Source: Paramecium sonneborni
Lineage: Eukaryota; Ciliophora; Oligohymenophorea; Peniculida; Parameciidae
Assembly: GCA_905182985.1 (NCBI GenBank)
Contig: CAJJDN010000075.1
Location: 194,181 to 258,180 of the forward strand
DNA length: 64,000 nt
Direction: 5' to 3'
Positions 36,032 to 48,590 of the stretch are shown one piece after another; the stretch's first letter is position 1, and each line of letters begins with the position of its first letter. The notes beneath the pieces are model-generated. The model was not told the origin of the DNA. It worked only from the letters and a program-made list of their open reading frames with translations, and did no database searches. The position numbers were made by a program, and so were the translations under genes.

Positions 36032-36536
36032 TAAATTTATTTTATTAAATTACATTAATATAAAGTCTGATAATTATACATTATTGGTATAATCTATAAT
36101 AATTTAATAGTATAATAAAATATTTATGAATCAAAAGTTTGTCTCCCTATTAATTATTTTGATTATATTTAGATCTAAAGAATTTGAAAGAATTGAATTC
36201 AGGAATAGAATAATCTATGATTTATTTAATTTTCATAATTGACTATTTCTTTTCTTTTTTACAATCTCTGTTATATAACATTATATTGAGCTTCAAAATT
36301 ATTATGAATTAAAGTATCTATTTAATTTTTTATATATATTTATATTGATTTTAGTAAATAAAATAATCAGCATTCTATTTTAAATCAACGTGATTAATTT
36401 ACTAATGTCTTTATTTGACATTCTAAATTAGTTGTAATTATGACGAAATTTGAATTTCTAGTATATAAGAAGTTTGAATAAAATTTTTTTGTTATAAGAA
36501 ACTACGTATAAAATTAAGCATGTATTTAAATAAAAT
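36032..36536. other. Intergenic region with a tiny possible ORF
   Basis: About 500 bp between divergent genes. A 38-codon frame (36126-36242) begins with a short hydrophobic stretch (FVSLLIILIIF); too short to call. Otherwise nothing seen. Confidence 0.4.
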
Positions 36537-37759
36537 ATGTTCAATAATCCAACATCCTATTTTGCTAACTCAAATGAAAAAAACAACTAATTGAAAGAGA
36601 AGATCTACAGTGCTCTATATTCATCTCCTAATACCTCCTAGTAAAATTTAAGTTTAAGCAATTAGTGATATTATGAAGTGGATTCCTAGCAATGATATTT
36701 CAAATCTCTCTGTGTCTATTGAATAAGATATTGATAAAATTCTATAGGTAGTTCCTCCGTTTCAATTTTAACCAAATAAACAAATTTCCTTCTAACATTT
36801 TTAGACATAGTAATATACGAACAGCCAACCTAATACATATTTAAGTTCATCTTAAAAAAACTATTCTTAAAATCGTTGTGAACCTGAAATAAAGTAATCT
36901 CAACTTCATTAAAGTGAAAGCAATTCAAAAGTAATTAGAAGAGAACAATAAAATATTCCAAAGTAGAATTAATACATTTAAGACTTAATTAGTCGATATT
37001 AAGAACCTCCCAAAAATACTTTCTAAGAAGATTAAAATATTCCATCTAATAATATTGAAGAAGAATATGATGTTAATACTAAATAATCAGTTACTAATAG
37101 AGATTCTCAATAAAAAGGTTGTTTAATTCATTAAGAAAAATGTAAAAATAATGAACTATCTAAATTAACTGAACAATAAACATGTTTAAATTAAAGTGTT
37201 GGTAATTCTGCTGTATTAGAACCTTTAATTAATGAAGAAAATATCAATTAAATTAATTAAATTAATTAAATTGCTCCACTTGTAGAAATTGAAACACCAA
37301 TCTTTAATACAAGTTAAAATTGGGCAAAAATGAAAATTAGAAAAGAAGCTAAATTAAATGAAAACTACAAAACTCAAAATTTTTAAGATCTCTTGTATTC
37401 TTTACCTTCATTTTTTATTCATTAGACTGAAGGTGAATTAAAAGTAGACAAATTAAGAGCTTAAGAAAATTAAGAAGGTTATTATTATTAATCTTTTGAA
37501 CTTACTGTAAATCCATTAAAAATGATTGGACCAATTAATTTTAAAAAACATCTTAAAATTGTATTTATTTATATGATAATAGCACATAAGATTCAAGAAG
37601 GGTTACTATGGAGTTGTATTTTATGATAAGCTTTTGCAAAATGTTATTCCATAAAATTAAGTTGATGGTATAACATTGAAGAATGAACCATTTTTACTAG
37701 CAAATAATTCTGATAAACCCATAAAAGTAATTTGCTGTATAGTTGGCATTAAAAAATGA
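36537..37759 (+). CDS. Hypothetical protein with disordered N-terminus, 391 aa
   Basis: ATG 36537, introns 36641-36665 (25 nt) and 37561-37582 (22 nt), TGA 37757-37759: exactly 392 codons. Residues 1 to about 290 are Gln/Asn/Ser-rich and low in hydrophobics, with a short INQ triplet repeat at 37247-37273. The last 120 residues are ordered (QSFELTVNPLKMIGPINFKKHLKI spans the last intron; FKKGYYGVVFYDKLLQNV). Family not recognised; the compact C-terminal domain may be the functional part. Confidence 0.75.
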
Positions 37760-38064
37760 TATTAATTAAATATATAACTCAATCAATTAATTACAGATAT
37801 TTATTAATTTTATTTCAATATATCAACAATTTGTATTGTATCTAAGTATTCTTTTTAATAAACTTAGAACCATTTTTAAATTATTATTTATAATAAGTCT
37901 TAGTTCGAATATAATTGATTTAGTTCTTGAGTACTTAAAAGAATGAATAGAATTTATTATTTTGAAAAACATACAAAAGTGAATTTTGATGAAGAAAAAT
38001 GAAAGGTATAGAAAGAGATTAAAAATTTAGTTTAAAACGGGTTTTATTAATAATTATAATATAA
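37760..38064. other. Intergenic region
   Basis: 305 bp of AT-rich sequence between two plus-strand genes. No gene or clear motif seen. Confidence 0.5.
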
Positions 38065-39336
38065 ATGAAAAAAGCCTTGGTTCTTATATTGGTAATATTG
38101 GGTTGTATGGCAAGTGAATTTGATGATGAATTTAGTGAACTTGAGGAAAGTTAATTTGGATAAACAATTTTATAAACGATATAGATGGAAATGTAAACAG
38201 ATGATCCAGTTGTTTCTAATTTGATAGATATAATGCAAAATATAGAATAAACATTAGAAGATGAATAAAAGAGAGATGATGATAGGATTGTTAGATTTAA
38301 ATAAAACTGTGATATAGCTTTAAGTTAATTGACAGAAATGATAAATACTAGTACAGTCACATCACTTACATTGAAGAGTGATTTAGACTCATTAAATCCT
38401 TAGAAGGTATAAGCAGTGGCTAGTTTAGAGAGAAAAAACTTAGAAATAGCAGATTTGAAAGCAGAATTAGATTATTAGACATTGAAAAGATAAAAGGAAT
38501 CAGCAACATATTAAACAATATTGGATAATTTAGAATAAGCACTTTTTGGAGTGAATTAAGTTAAGGGATATTTCAATAAATATTTAGATGTTTTAGTGAA
38601 GAATAGAAATAGATTTTAATAACCTTAACCTTCATTTTTATAAGAAGATTTAAGTTTTGAATATCGTGATGATAATGTAGAGGAAGATCTAGATACAAAG
38701 AGTATTTCTTCATTTGCTTAAGTGGCTTAAAAGGTTAATAAATTAAAACATCATGTAAAGATAATAGATTTATTTATTTAGGTTCATTTAGAAGGTTATA
38801 AATCTATGATTGAAATATTAAGTCAATTGGCAAGTTAAGCTTAAACTTCAGCAGATGAACCAAGTTAATGTGAAGTATTAACAAGAAAAGTTTTATCAAT
38901 TCTTAAATAAATTGAGAATTATATATAATCAGAAAGAATTAGAGAAGATTAGGCTGAGAATTTAAGATAAAGTTCTTTTGAAGATTTAAGAACTTTATTA
39001 TCTGATTAATTAGTAAAGGCTAATTAAGATAAAACTTATATGGAAGGTTAATTTATTATTTAATTTAGGATTGATTGATTCTTTATCAAATAGAATTTAA
39101 TAAGCTAAAAATGAGAAATTTGAAGTTGATTAAAAGATTACTATAAAATAAAAAGAAAAAGAAAATAGAGACAATGATTGTAGATTGAAAAGAAAAGAAT
39201 ATGAAACAGATACTGCAAATAGGTTTATTTATGATCCTATTTATTTAGAATTAAATAAAAACGAATTGTAGCTATCGCTGTTGATTTAATTTCATCAAAA
39301 TTAGGTTAACTTAAAAGGAAAATGTTGGCTAATTGA
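38065..39336 (+). CDS. Trichocyst matrix protein / Grl-family secretory granule protein, 407 aa
   Basis: Acidic coiled-coil protein stored in the crystalline matrix of ciliate dense-core secretory granules. ATG 38065; introns 39047-39068 and 39223-39248; TGA 39334-39336; 408 codons exactly. A signal peptide is obvious (MKKALVLILVILGCMAS). The next segment FGQTILQTIQMEMQTDDPV followed by LIDIMQNIEQTLEDEQKRDD is the recognisable N-terminal signature of trichocyst matrix proteins. Coiled coil and a second half with LLSDQLVKANQD and a C-terminal RIVAIAVDLISSKLGQL follow, as in the family, whose members are cut into two chains during maturation. The presence of this gene supports a Paramecium-like ciliate. 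Confidence 0.9.
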
Positions 39337-39361
39337 TTAGAAATATCATAAAATAAATATA

Positions 39362-39384
39362 TTTTATATATATATATATATAAT
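39362..39384. repeat. TA microsatellite
   Basis: A short run of alternating TA directly upstream of the M16 peptidase gene. A similar TA run makes up most of the dynein-gene intron at 32766-32794. Confidence 0.6.
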
Positions 39385-39408
39385 ATTTATTAATTATAAA
39401 TTTTAATA

Positions 39409-42400
39409 ATGGATTAAGAATTAATAATAAGTCCAAATGATAAAAGATAATATTCTTTAACAACACTTCCAAATTAATTAGAATGTTTAATAATATCTGA
39501 TCCAAATACCAAAATATCAGGGGCTTGTTTAGAAATAAGTGTAGGATGGGTAAATAATTAATTATTATATAAATAGTTAGATGATCCAAAAGATTATTAA
39601 GGAATTGCACATTTTTGTGAACATATGTTATTTATGGGATCTAATAAATATCCAACTTAAAATGATTATACATCATTTATCTAATTACATTCAGGATCTT
39701 ATAATGCATCAACATGGTTATAAAGTATTATTTTAATTAAATAAATAGGAACAAAGTATTATTTTAGTATTGAAAATGATGCTTTTATAGGAGGATTAGA
39801 TAGATTTGCTTAGTTTTTTATTTGTCCACTTTTTGATAGTAGTTGTATTGAAAGAGAAATGAATGCTGTAGAAAGTGAATTCAATTTATCTTTGGCTGAT
39901 GATTAATCAAGATTATGGGAGTATTATTTATTATGAATATATTCTTTAGAATCTTTGTTTAATAAAGTGATCCTCAATCTACATTTAATAGATTTGGATG
40001 TGGTAATTTACTTACTTTAAATAAACCAGATATTAGAGATCAATTGTTAACATTTTATGATAAATACTATTGTTCATCTTTAATGAAATTAGTTGTTTAC
40101 ACTGATAAAAATTTATAAGAAGTAGGATAAATGTAATATTATCTAAATTTAATTAGAGTTTATGATATTTTTTCTTTAGTTCCAAATAAAGGTCGTAAAA
40201 AACCATTACATTTAGATAATCCTTTTTAAGGATAATTATTTAAAATTGATGTTGTTGGAATCAAATAAGAAGATTATTTATTTTTGAATTTTGTTATACC
40301 TAATTATGAAAATAAATATTTAGGTTAACCTGAAAGTTATATTACTCATGTTTTAGGACATGAAGGCTAAAATTCATTAGCTTCATTTCTTAAAGATGAA
40401 GGTCTTGTAACTGAATTAATTGTTGGATCTTAAAGATTAAATGATTAAGTGAGTGAAATTTATTTAGAAATTACTTTAACAGAAGAAGGATTTGATAATT
40501 ATGAAAAAGTTATAGGCTTTGTTTTCTAATAAATTTAAAAAATCAAAGAAAAAGGTGTTAAATAAGAAATTTTTGATGAAATTGCTTAAATTAAACATCT
40601 TGAATTTAAATTTAAAGAAAATTCATCCTCTGTTTTAGAATATATTGAAAAACTTAGTGAAAATATGCACAAATATCCAAAACATCATATTATTTATGGA
40701 GATTATGCTTATTAATAATTTGACCCTTAATCTATAAATGAAATTCTTGATCATCTTAATCCAAATAATATGATTATTTTCCTTAGAAGTCCTAGTTTGT
40801 AATATTATCAATTAAGTTTATAGCGCAGAAGAAAAAGACGATGAAAATTTTATATCTGAACCATTTTGTAAAACAAAGTATAGAAAACAACAAATTTCTA
40901 ATGAAATATTCTAAATCATTAAGAATTCTAATAATTTAAAAGCAGAAAAAACACATAAAATTATTGATATCTTCCCTCCCAATATATACATTCCATAAAA
41001 CTTTGATATTATTGATAATATTGATGATAATCAATATCCTAATAAGATTTTCGAAAATGAATTTATAAGATGTTTTCATTTAAAGGATAATTAATTTCCT
41101 ATATGCAAAGGTTGTTTTGGAATCTAATTCTTCCCCAATTAAGAATTTGCTATTAATGAAAAAGAAAGAGTTTTATTTGATCTTTGGTCAAATATATTCT
41201 ATTCCTAATTTGAAGAAACTTTATATAATGCAGAATGTGCAGGAATCTCATACAATCTTGATTCAGCATATAATTTTATTTCTTTTAAAGTTCATGGATT
41301 TAATGATAGCATTCTAAAATTCTACAAAGATTTTATTCAATATCTATTAGATTTTCATAAACAACCAAAAAAATATGTTAAAAAACATATATTTTCTGTT
41401 TAAATTGATGATTTATAAGATAGATATGAAAATTATTTTATGAAAAGTCCATATGACTTAAATGCAAGTTATTGGAAATGTATGATTTATAAATCAGGTA
41501 AATTTATGAAAGAATAATTAAGAGAAGTAGATATTAAAATGAATGATTTTATTTCTTTTACAGAAAAATTATTCAAAACTGTAAGAATGCAAATTTATTT
41601 TCATGGTAATATTTCAAAAGATGCTGCTTTAAATTTATGTTAATTTACTCATAATTAATTTTTGGAATTTTCAATACCAAACAAATCAATTCACCCTTTA
41701 CAAATTATTAAAATTCCTAAAAATTAAACATATAAATTTGAAAAATTGATTAATGAAAATCCTGAAGAACCTAATTCTGGCCTAAGAATATCATTTTAAG
41801 GAGAATAATCTCTTGATCCTACAATTAATTTATATTTTGATTTACTTAACTCAATAATTTCAGATCCATTTGAAAATTAACTTAGAACAAATGAATAACT
41901 TGGATATGTTGTCTATACTAATAAAAGTAATAGAAGAGGAGTTAATTTCTTCCATTTTATAATCATTTCAGAGACTAAATCGACTAGATAAATTGCTAAT
42001 CGTATAGATTCATTTCTTTCAAACTTTTTAAATCAAGAATTAGCTTAAGTATTTATATAATAATAATTTTAAGCTTTCAGAAGAATAATTTGAAAAAGTC
42101 AAATTAAGCTATTACAAAGATTAATCATAAGATTTTTAAAATTTAAATGAAAAATTTAAAGATTTTTGGAATGAGATTTTAATTAATTAAAATGATTTTG
42201 ACAAAAGTAAACAATTTCTTATATAATAGAACAAAAACTAAAAGAACGTATAGATTCAATAACACATGAAAAATTCATGAACTTTGCACTTAATATTTTT
42301 AAAGATTCAAAAAGGCTAGAAATTCATATTGTTAATTAAAAGCATTTAGATTGGGAATTAGAGTATTAAGAAAAAATTTCTAATTGCGAATGGCATGAGG

Positions 42401-42420
42401 ATGTATTTTAATTGAATTGA
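39409..42420 (+). CDS. Insulysin-like M16 zinc metallopeptidase, 952 aa
   Basis: Degrades peptides of intermediate size in a closed chamber. ATG 39409, TGA 42418-42420; six introns (39550-39576, 39725-39748, 39921-39949, 40799-40823, one of 25 nt near 42048-42072 that would end in AAG, and 42207-42229) leave exactly 953 codons, the size of insulin-degrading enzyme. The inverted zinc motif HxxEH is present as HFCEH (39609-39623) within GIAHFCEHMLFMGSNKYP; the third ligand region EREMNAVESEF follows at the expected distance. The C-terminal half carries LRTNEQLGYVV, a hallmark of the insulysin family. No signal peptide, so cytosolic. Confidence 0.92.
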
Positions 42421-43225
42421 ATTAAAAAGATTGTATAATAATAATAGACCATTTTTATTTTAACATTGCTATATAATCTTTAATTTCTAATTTATTTTTA
42501 TTAAATTTAAATTAAAAAAAAACTTAATGATTAATAAAACTCAATCAATTATTTAAGATTTTAGATTATTTTATTTGGTAAATAGGATTTTTGTAATTTA
42601 TAAAATTTTAATTTATTTAATTTTCGATGCATGCAAAACCCGAGAAAAAATAGAGTTGATAAATTTAATATATATATTTTATTTTTAAGTCTTAATTAAT
42701 ATTAAGTTATAAATAGACATTTTGTTAATCGATTAATTATATTTTTTCTCCATTGAATGAAAAATTGTTATATTACAAAAGTTGGAAAAAAAAATTTTAA
42801 ATAGTAATAATCCTAATGGGTTTATTAAGCTTAAAAGAATCAGACAAATAGTCACTCGTTTTTGATTAAATAGTAAAATTAAATTATTTCCTTTATATGT
42901 TTAAATATTCCACCTTGAAGTAAATTTTGTTTCTTTCTATTGTTAGAAAGGTCTATTAATTAAACCTTATAGATTACTAGAATAAAAATCAATATTTACT
43001 ACTTAATTTACCATTATCTACTTTTTCTAACAGAATATAAAAATTAAAATATGACTAAAAGAATTTACTTTCAAAAAATAGGAATTTTAAGCAATGAATA
43101 TTAAAATCTTATCACATAGAACTAATAAAAGCTTACTCTTATTCCAAAAAATCATAAAAAGGAAATTAAACAAAAGTTCTGCTTCATAAGACATTATAAA
43201 TTATTTTTAAGTTTTTAAATATTTT
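42421..43225. other. Intergenic region, possibly with a 5' exon of the kinase gene
   Basis: About 800 bp, very AT-rich. From ATG 43051 a frame stays open to 43429, overlapping the proposed kinase start in another frame; its end (EFLDPNLAQELIQYLF) looks like protein, so the true first exon of the histidine kinase may start here. Nothing else seen. Confidence 0.4.
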
Positions 43226-46162
43226 ATGGAAATTTCAAAAAAAAAAGAAATCAAAAATATTTAATTAAGGAATTTGGATAAACAATAAGTATAACCCCCA
43301 TAAACTCCGAATAAAGGAAAAAAAAAATTTCTCCAAAACACACTTTAAATGAATTTCTTGATCCTAATCTCGCTTAAGAATTGATTCAATATTTATTTAA
43401 AAATTTACGAATATAGAGTTTTAAGTTGTGACATAAATTCAATATTATATATAAAATAATTTTCAATTTAGCCTTTTTTTAGTATATAACTAATGTTTGT
43501 TTATTGGCTGGAAGTTTCTATTCTTCTTTTGTATTATATTATTAAATATTCATTATAAAATCGATCATGATGAAAGAAAAATTTTCAGCAACATTTAAGG
43601 TGTAACTAACCATGATACTTTTACTAATATTTCACTTTATAAGGCAAGTGATATCATATAATAACCGAAAAGATCAATTCATTATTTTAATGATGTCGAA
43701 TTTTTTATTCCAAATTGCATTGGAAGTTTTATTTATTTTTAGTCAGACATTCTATTAAAGAACATTATAAATTACTTTCATATTGATAAATGTTATACTA
43801 TTTTAAATAGAATCTATTAAATATGGCTTTGATAACGTAGATTCTAATTATTTGTTTACAACGATTTTATTGTTACTGGAGATCTAATAAAATTAGAAAA
43901 CTAGAAAAGCTATTTGGTAGGCTATTTAAAAAATCTTACTTTTAATATTATTTTTAAGCTTCTCCTACTTCAAAGATGATCAATAAGATTAAAAATTTAT
44001 TTTAAATTTTTTTAGGATATTCAATTAAAAATTAAATATAGCATTATTTATATTTTTATTGTATGGAAGGAAAGAATATAAAATTTAAGAGTAAAACCTT
44101 AATTTTTTGGGCATAATTGATGATAAAATTATTTAAAAAAAATAAACAAGCGAGAAAAAGAATGGGTTCAAAAAAATCGATACTAAAAGATCATCATTTT
44201 AGGATTTAAGCGAGATTGTTACAGAAAGAAAGTTAACATTCTAAAAATATTAATTTTAATCATCAATAGATTAAAATTTATTATTGGATGTTTTATCTGA
44301 AGCAGTAGTTATTATAAAATTCGAAAAATCTGAAGATCCACAAATTTATAAACCTAAAATTGATTATTAAAATTTATTAAGTAAAACTATGTTTTAAAGA
44401 ACTAATTAAGAACTGCTATAATTTTTTGAAAAAATATAAAGTGAGGTTTTGAGTGATGACTCTCCAGTTAATCCAAGAAGTTCTTTGTTATCATTTTAGA
44501 GTTTAGCATAATAATAGTATAAATATATGAAAAGGTCTTCTAAATTTAATCCATAATAATACTTTGCAACTGATTTTAAGTAAGATTTAAAATAAGGAGG
44601 ACTTCCTTCTTAATCTCCAGGAATAAAATCTTTAACTACTTAAGTAAAATTAATAATGATATTATAGTTAAACACTGTTTATAAATGTTTACTCTATGTA
44701 TTCAATACAAAGAGATTAAGATTTGAAATAAATGGAAGAGTAGAAGCATTGATAATAGAAACTAATTTTGAAATAGAAAATATCAAAAAAACTGCTGAAA
44801 TCATTATCACAATAGGAAGTGAAGATTCACTACTTTTAATTGCTAGAGATGTAGTTCATAGAAAAAATATAAAGGAACTTTTTGAAATTAATTAATCTAA
44901 ATCTAAGATTTTATCTTTTGTTAGTCATGAATTTAGATCTCCTTTGAATGTTATGATAAATTTACTTCAAAAAATTAAAGAAGATAAAAGTCTAAATAAA
45001 ATTGTGTTATAACAACTTTCAATAGTGTTAGAGAATTCATTTTATATGCTAAATCTATCAAATGATTTACTTGATTTAGCATAAATAAAAAATGATACAT
45101 TTACTTTAAGTTTAAAAACTGTAAATGTTATAGAATTAGGGGAAGAATGTATTAAGATGTTTGAATTGTAGGCAGAATAAAAAAATATATAATTAGCTAT
45201 CAAAACTAACACAAAACCATTATATATATAAACAGATAAAAACAGATTGAAATAGATACTTATAAATCTTATTGCAAATGCGATGAAATTTACAAAAGAA
45301 GGAAGCATTTCAATTAAAATTATATAAAAAGGATTATTAGTAGAGATTGGAGTGGAAGATACAGGAGTTGGAATTTCACCATCAGAATAATCTAAATTGT
45401 TTAAGGCTTTTTGTAAAATAAAAGACAGTGATCATTAAAAATTAAATGAGTAAGGAGTTGGATTAGGACTTGTAATAAGTAATAAGATAGCATAACAACT
45501 ATCATTTGATGGTTAAGGATTAAAGGTTATTTCAAGAGATATTACATAATAAGATCATGGATCACATTTTTATTTAATATTGAAAGTTAAATAATTTCAT
45601 TAGAAAATAGATTTCTCAAAAATTTGTCAAGTTGATAATAATGAAATAGAGTCGCCAATAATAGATAAATATACACAATTATCATAGTTTAAAATGACAT
45701 TTAATAATGATATGAATTCATTTGCAGATGAACAAAAGTTTTTAGACAAATATATTTGTCAACATATATTAATAGTAGATGATAATATATTTAATTTAAA
45801 TATTTTAGAAATGTAGTTAAAATAATTGTAAATTTATATTTTATAATAATAGTACAAAAACCAAAATTGATAAAAATTTTAGTGGAATACAAGCTATTGA
45901 ATCTGTAAAAAATAAAAAATGTAATTAACATTGTTCAGGATATTAGGCAATTTTTATGGATATGGAAATGCCTGGCTTAGATGGGATTTAGGCATCTGCT
46001 CAAATATTATAATTAAATAAAAATATTAAAATATTCATAGTATCTGGATATGAAAAAGATCATTTTAGTGAAGAAAATAAAAAAATTGGAATTAAAGATT
46101 TTATTGTAAAACCAATTTCTTAATAAGTTATATAAAAGATTATATTAGAAAATCATTTGTGA
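43226..46162 (+). CDS. Hybrid histidine kinase with C-terminal receiver domain
   Basis: Membrane sensor kinase of the two-component type. The 5' exon is uncertain (ATG 43226, or 43051 in another frame), but from about 43450 the frame is clear: several hydrophobic helices (VQLTMILLLIFHFIRQV; FIFSQTFYQ; IALFIFLLYG), a linker and PAS-like region, then the dimerisation box SFVSHEFRSPLNV with the phospho-accepting His near 44926, N box NLIANAMKFTKEG, G boxes DTGVGIS and GVGLGLVIS, and a receiver domain with ILIVDDN, phospho-acceptor Asp in FMDMEMPGLDG and the conserved Lys in IVKPIS. Introns: 44644-44667 (24 nt) and 45828-45852 (25 nt). TGA 46160-46162. Confidence 0.88.
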
Positions 46163-46677
46163 TTTTTAAACTAATAAAAATTTAAATTATTAATCGATTT
46201 TTTTTTTTATTCTAGCTTACATATCTTATTCTTTAGATTTATTTACTCTTAATCTTATTTGCTCTTATTCTAGATTCTTACTATTTTTGATGAATGACCT
46301 TTTTATAATCATATTATCTTGTTTAACAAAATCAGATGTAGTTTTTATTTTTATTTTTAAATCTACTAATATTAAAAAATTATTTTTTATGAATTTTTAA
46401 CTAATTTATATTACAATGATTGCTTTAAACATTTCTTATTATTATATCTCTTATTGAAAATTTCAAATGTCTAAATATTCTCATATAAGCAAAATAAGAA
46501 AAATGACATCAATGTAATAAAAAATCTATTGATTTTACAAAATAATGGAATTATAAAATTTGGATCTTTTCTAAAAATTTGTCTAAATTTGGGATTGAAA
46601 TCGTTAAGTAAAATTATAGAATTCTTGATTTAAACAAAATAATTTAGATACTGAAAAATAACATATATTTAAATATA
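46163..46677. other. Intergenic region holding repeat copy A
   Basis: Contains at 46307 to about 46452 a segment that recurs at 48301 to about 48412. On the minus strand a frame from ATG 46430-46432 reads through KTTSDFVKQDNM; it may be a small or decayed gene. See the finding on the dispersed repeat. Confidence 0.5.
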
Positions 46678-48000
46678 TCAGTCTTAGATAAAATATTTGT
46701 TCACTAGTAACACAATTTTTGCTGCAATTAAAGCACCGGCAACGACACCGCCAACGACACGGCGATTTTTACTTAAGAAATTACTAAACTTCTACAAAAG
46801 AGGGATTTGGAGTATACTATTAACATTTATAGTATTTGTTGTGTTTATAACTTTAGCGCCTAACTCTTTAATATCTTCATATCCAGAATTCTTACAGAGA
46901 TCAACTGTACATTATCCAGCTTACATAACTAATGGGTCTCCATCACTTAAATATCCTACTGCGATTGTACAACACTTTAAACCATCTTCTACCATCTTCT
47001 TCTTCATCTCACTGATTTATGGAGTAAGTTCTGGTTAAATTACACCTCCAACAATACCTCCAATACATGATCCACCAAGAGTAAAATATTTGATAGACTC
47101 AGAAAATTTTTCTTAAATTTTCAATTCTTCTATAAGTTCTAAGCATAAGTAAAAAGCTGATAATAATAATGTGCCTGGTATCATTAATTCCAAAAATAAT
47201 TTCAAAATTAAACAGAATGTATCATAAATTTTTTTCCACACTGTACTATCCTTTTATATCCAAATAAAACCAATATTTATAAATGTAGCAGCAGCAGATA
47301 TATATTGATTACAATAAAATTTCAATAAAATGAAAATGGCTATTATAACACAATTACCCAATTTTTACCAATTATTTTAGTGTTCAAAACTTCCAATAAA
47401 TTACCTAATTATTTTATAATAAAATTCTGGATCTTAAAATTGTTTTAGGATAAATTTAGTGAATGATAATTCTCCCTCCCCCTAAGTAGATTTATATAAG
47501 TCTTGAGTTAGGCATTTTATCAATTCAACTAGATTAGTTTATTCGAAATTTTTAGTTATATCTTTTCTTTTTTAGAGATATTTATTTAAATGTTATTTAA
47601 CTCTATTTACATAATGAATACAACTGTTATTAAATACACTATATTCTTCTGGCTCTTAATTCTAAAGTTCTTTCACAGTAAACTATTTTTTGAATTAAGA
47701 TGATTAAAATGTTTCAGCAACTTAAAAACATTTTTAGTTTATTTCTTCATTCGTAATTTTAGAACTAAAGAATCCTTTCGAAGTCTAGTGCAATATATAT
47801 TACCCATCTTCTTTTGTATTCAGAATCACTGCATAATGATGAGCAAAAGGGTCACTCAAATATTTGAGGAGTTATTTAATAATAGGATAATCAAATTTTG
47901 GATAATCTATACATAGACCTAATGGCTATTTAACAATTTCAATTTTGGATACAATTTGACCAAGTTCTTATGGGGTGAGTGAGTTATGTGAATAGCTCAT
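46678..48000 (-). CDS. LRAT/papain-fold-like protein with C-terminal membrane segments, 440 aa
   Basis: Uninterrupted 441-codon frame from ATG 47998-48000 to TGA 46678-46680. The N-terminal 150 residues contain HHYAVILNT followed by YILHQTSKGFF and, farther on, NNSCIHYVNRVKQHL. The order His ... Cys in an N-C-x-H-F/Y-V context is that of LRAT/NlpC-type circularly permuted papain-fold enzymes, which act as acyltransferases or thiol hydrolases; this assignment is by motif only. The C-terminal half has membrane helices (NCVIIAIFILLKFYC; LMIPGTLLLSAFYLCL) and two glycine-zipper segments (LGGSCIGGIVGGVI; VVGGVVAGALIAAKIV). Antisense GC-richer patches are shadows of this gene. Confidence 0.65.
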
Positions 48001-48590
48001 TTAATAGAATTTAAGTTTAATAAAATATGGTGTTTAAATATATATTAAATTCTATTACATAATAATCAAAATTTATCGAAAGTATATAAATTATATTAAG
48101 ATGCAATAACTTAATATATATTTCTACTAGACACAATTATTATTTTTATATATTAATAGGATAGTGCTTAGTTGATTAAATTATAATATTAGATGTAGTA
48201 AATAAAAGTAAGTAGCTTTTGTTATAGGAGATTAAACTAATTAAACAAATTAAATATTAAATAGTTTTAAATATGTTAATAATACATTACATAAATTTAA
48301 AATCATCTTATCTTGTTTAATAAAGTCAGACGTAGTTTTTATTTTAAAATAATCTACTAACTAATTTATATTACAATGATTGCTTTAAGAATTATTTATT
48401 ATTATTCCTCTTCTTTTAATATTTATTCAAATTCTTTTATAAATCTACTGTTTAAATTTGATTTAGAAGGTTTGTTGAAATTTTAAAATGGTATGATTAT
48501 TTGGAAAATTATAGATTATTCATTTCTTTGAAATTTACTTCATTTTAAAAATCTAGATATTATATTTTTAGATTATAAATTATTAAATAA
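48001..48590. other. Intergenic region holding repeat copy B
   Basis: 590 bp upstream (minus strand) of the LRAT-like gene and downstream of the kinase. Holds the second copy of the dispersed segment at 48301 to about 48412; no supported gene otherwise. Confidence 0.45.

Noticed and set aside
46697..47038. Plus-strand standard-code ORF of 113 codons
   Set aside because: It is antisense to the uninterrupted 440-aa LRAT-like gene on the minus strand, which has the better composition and recognisable motifs.
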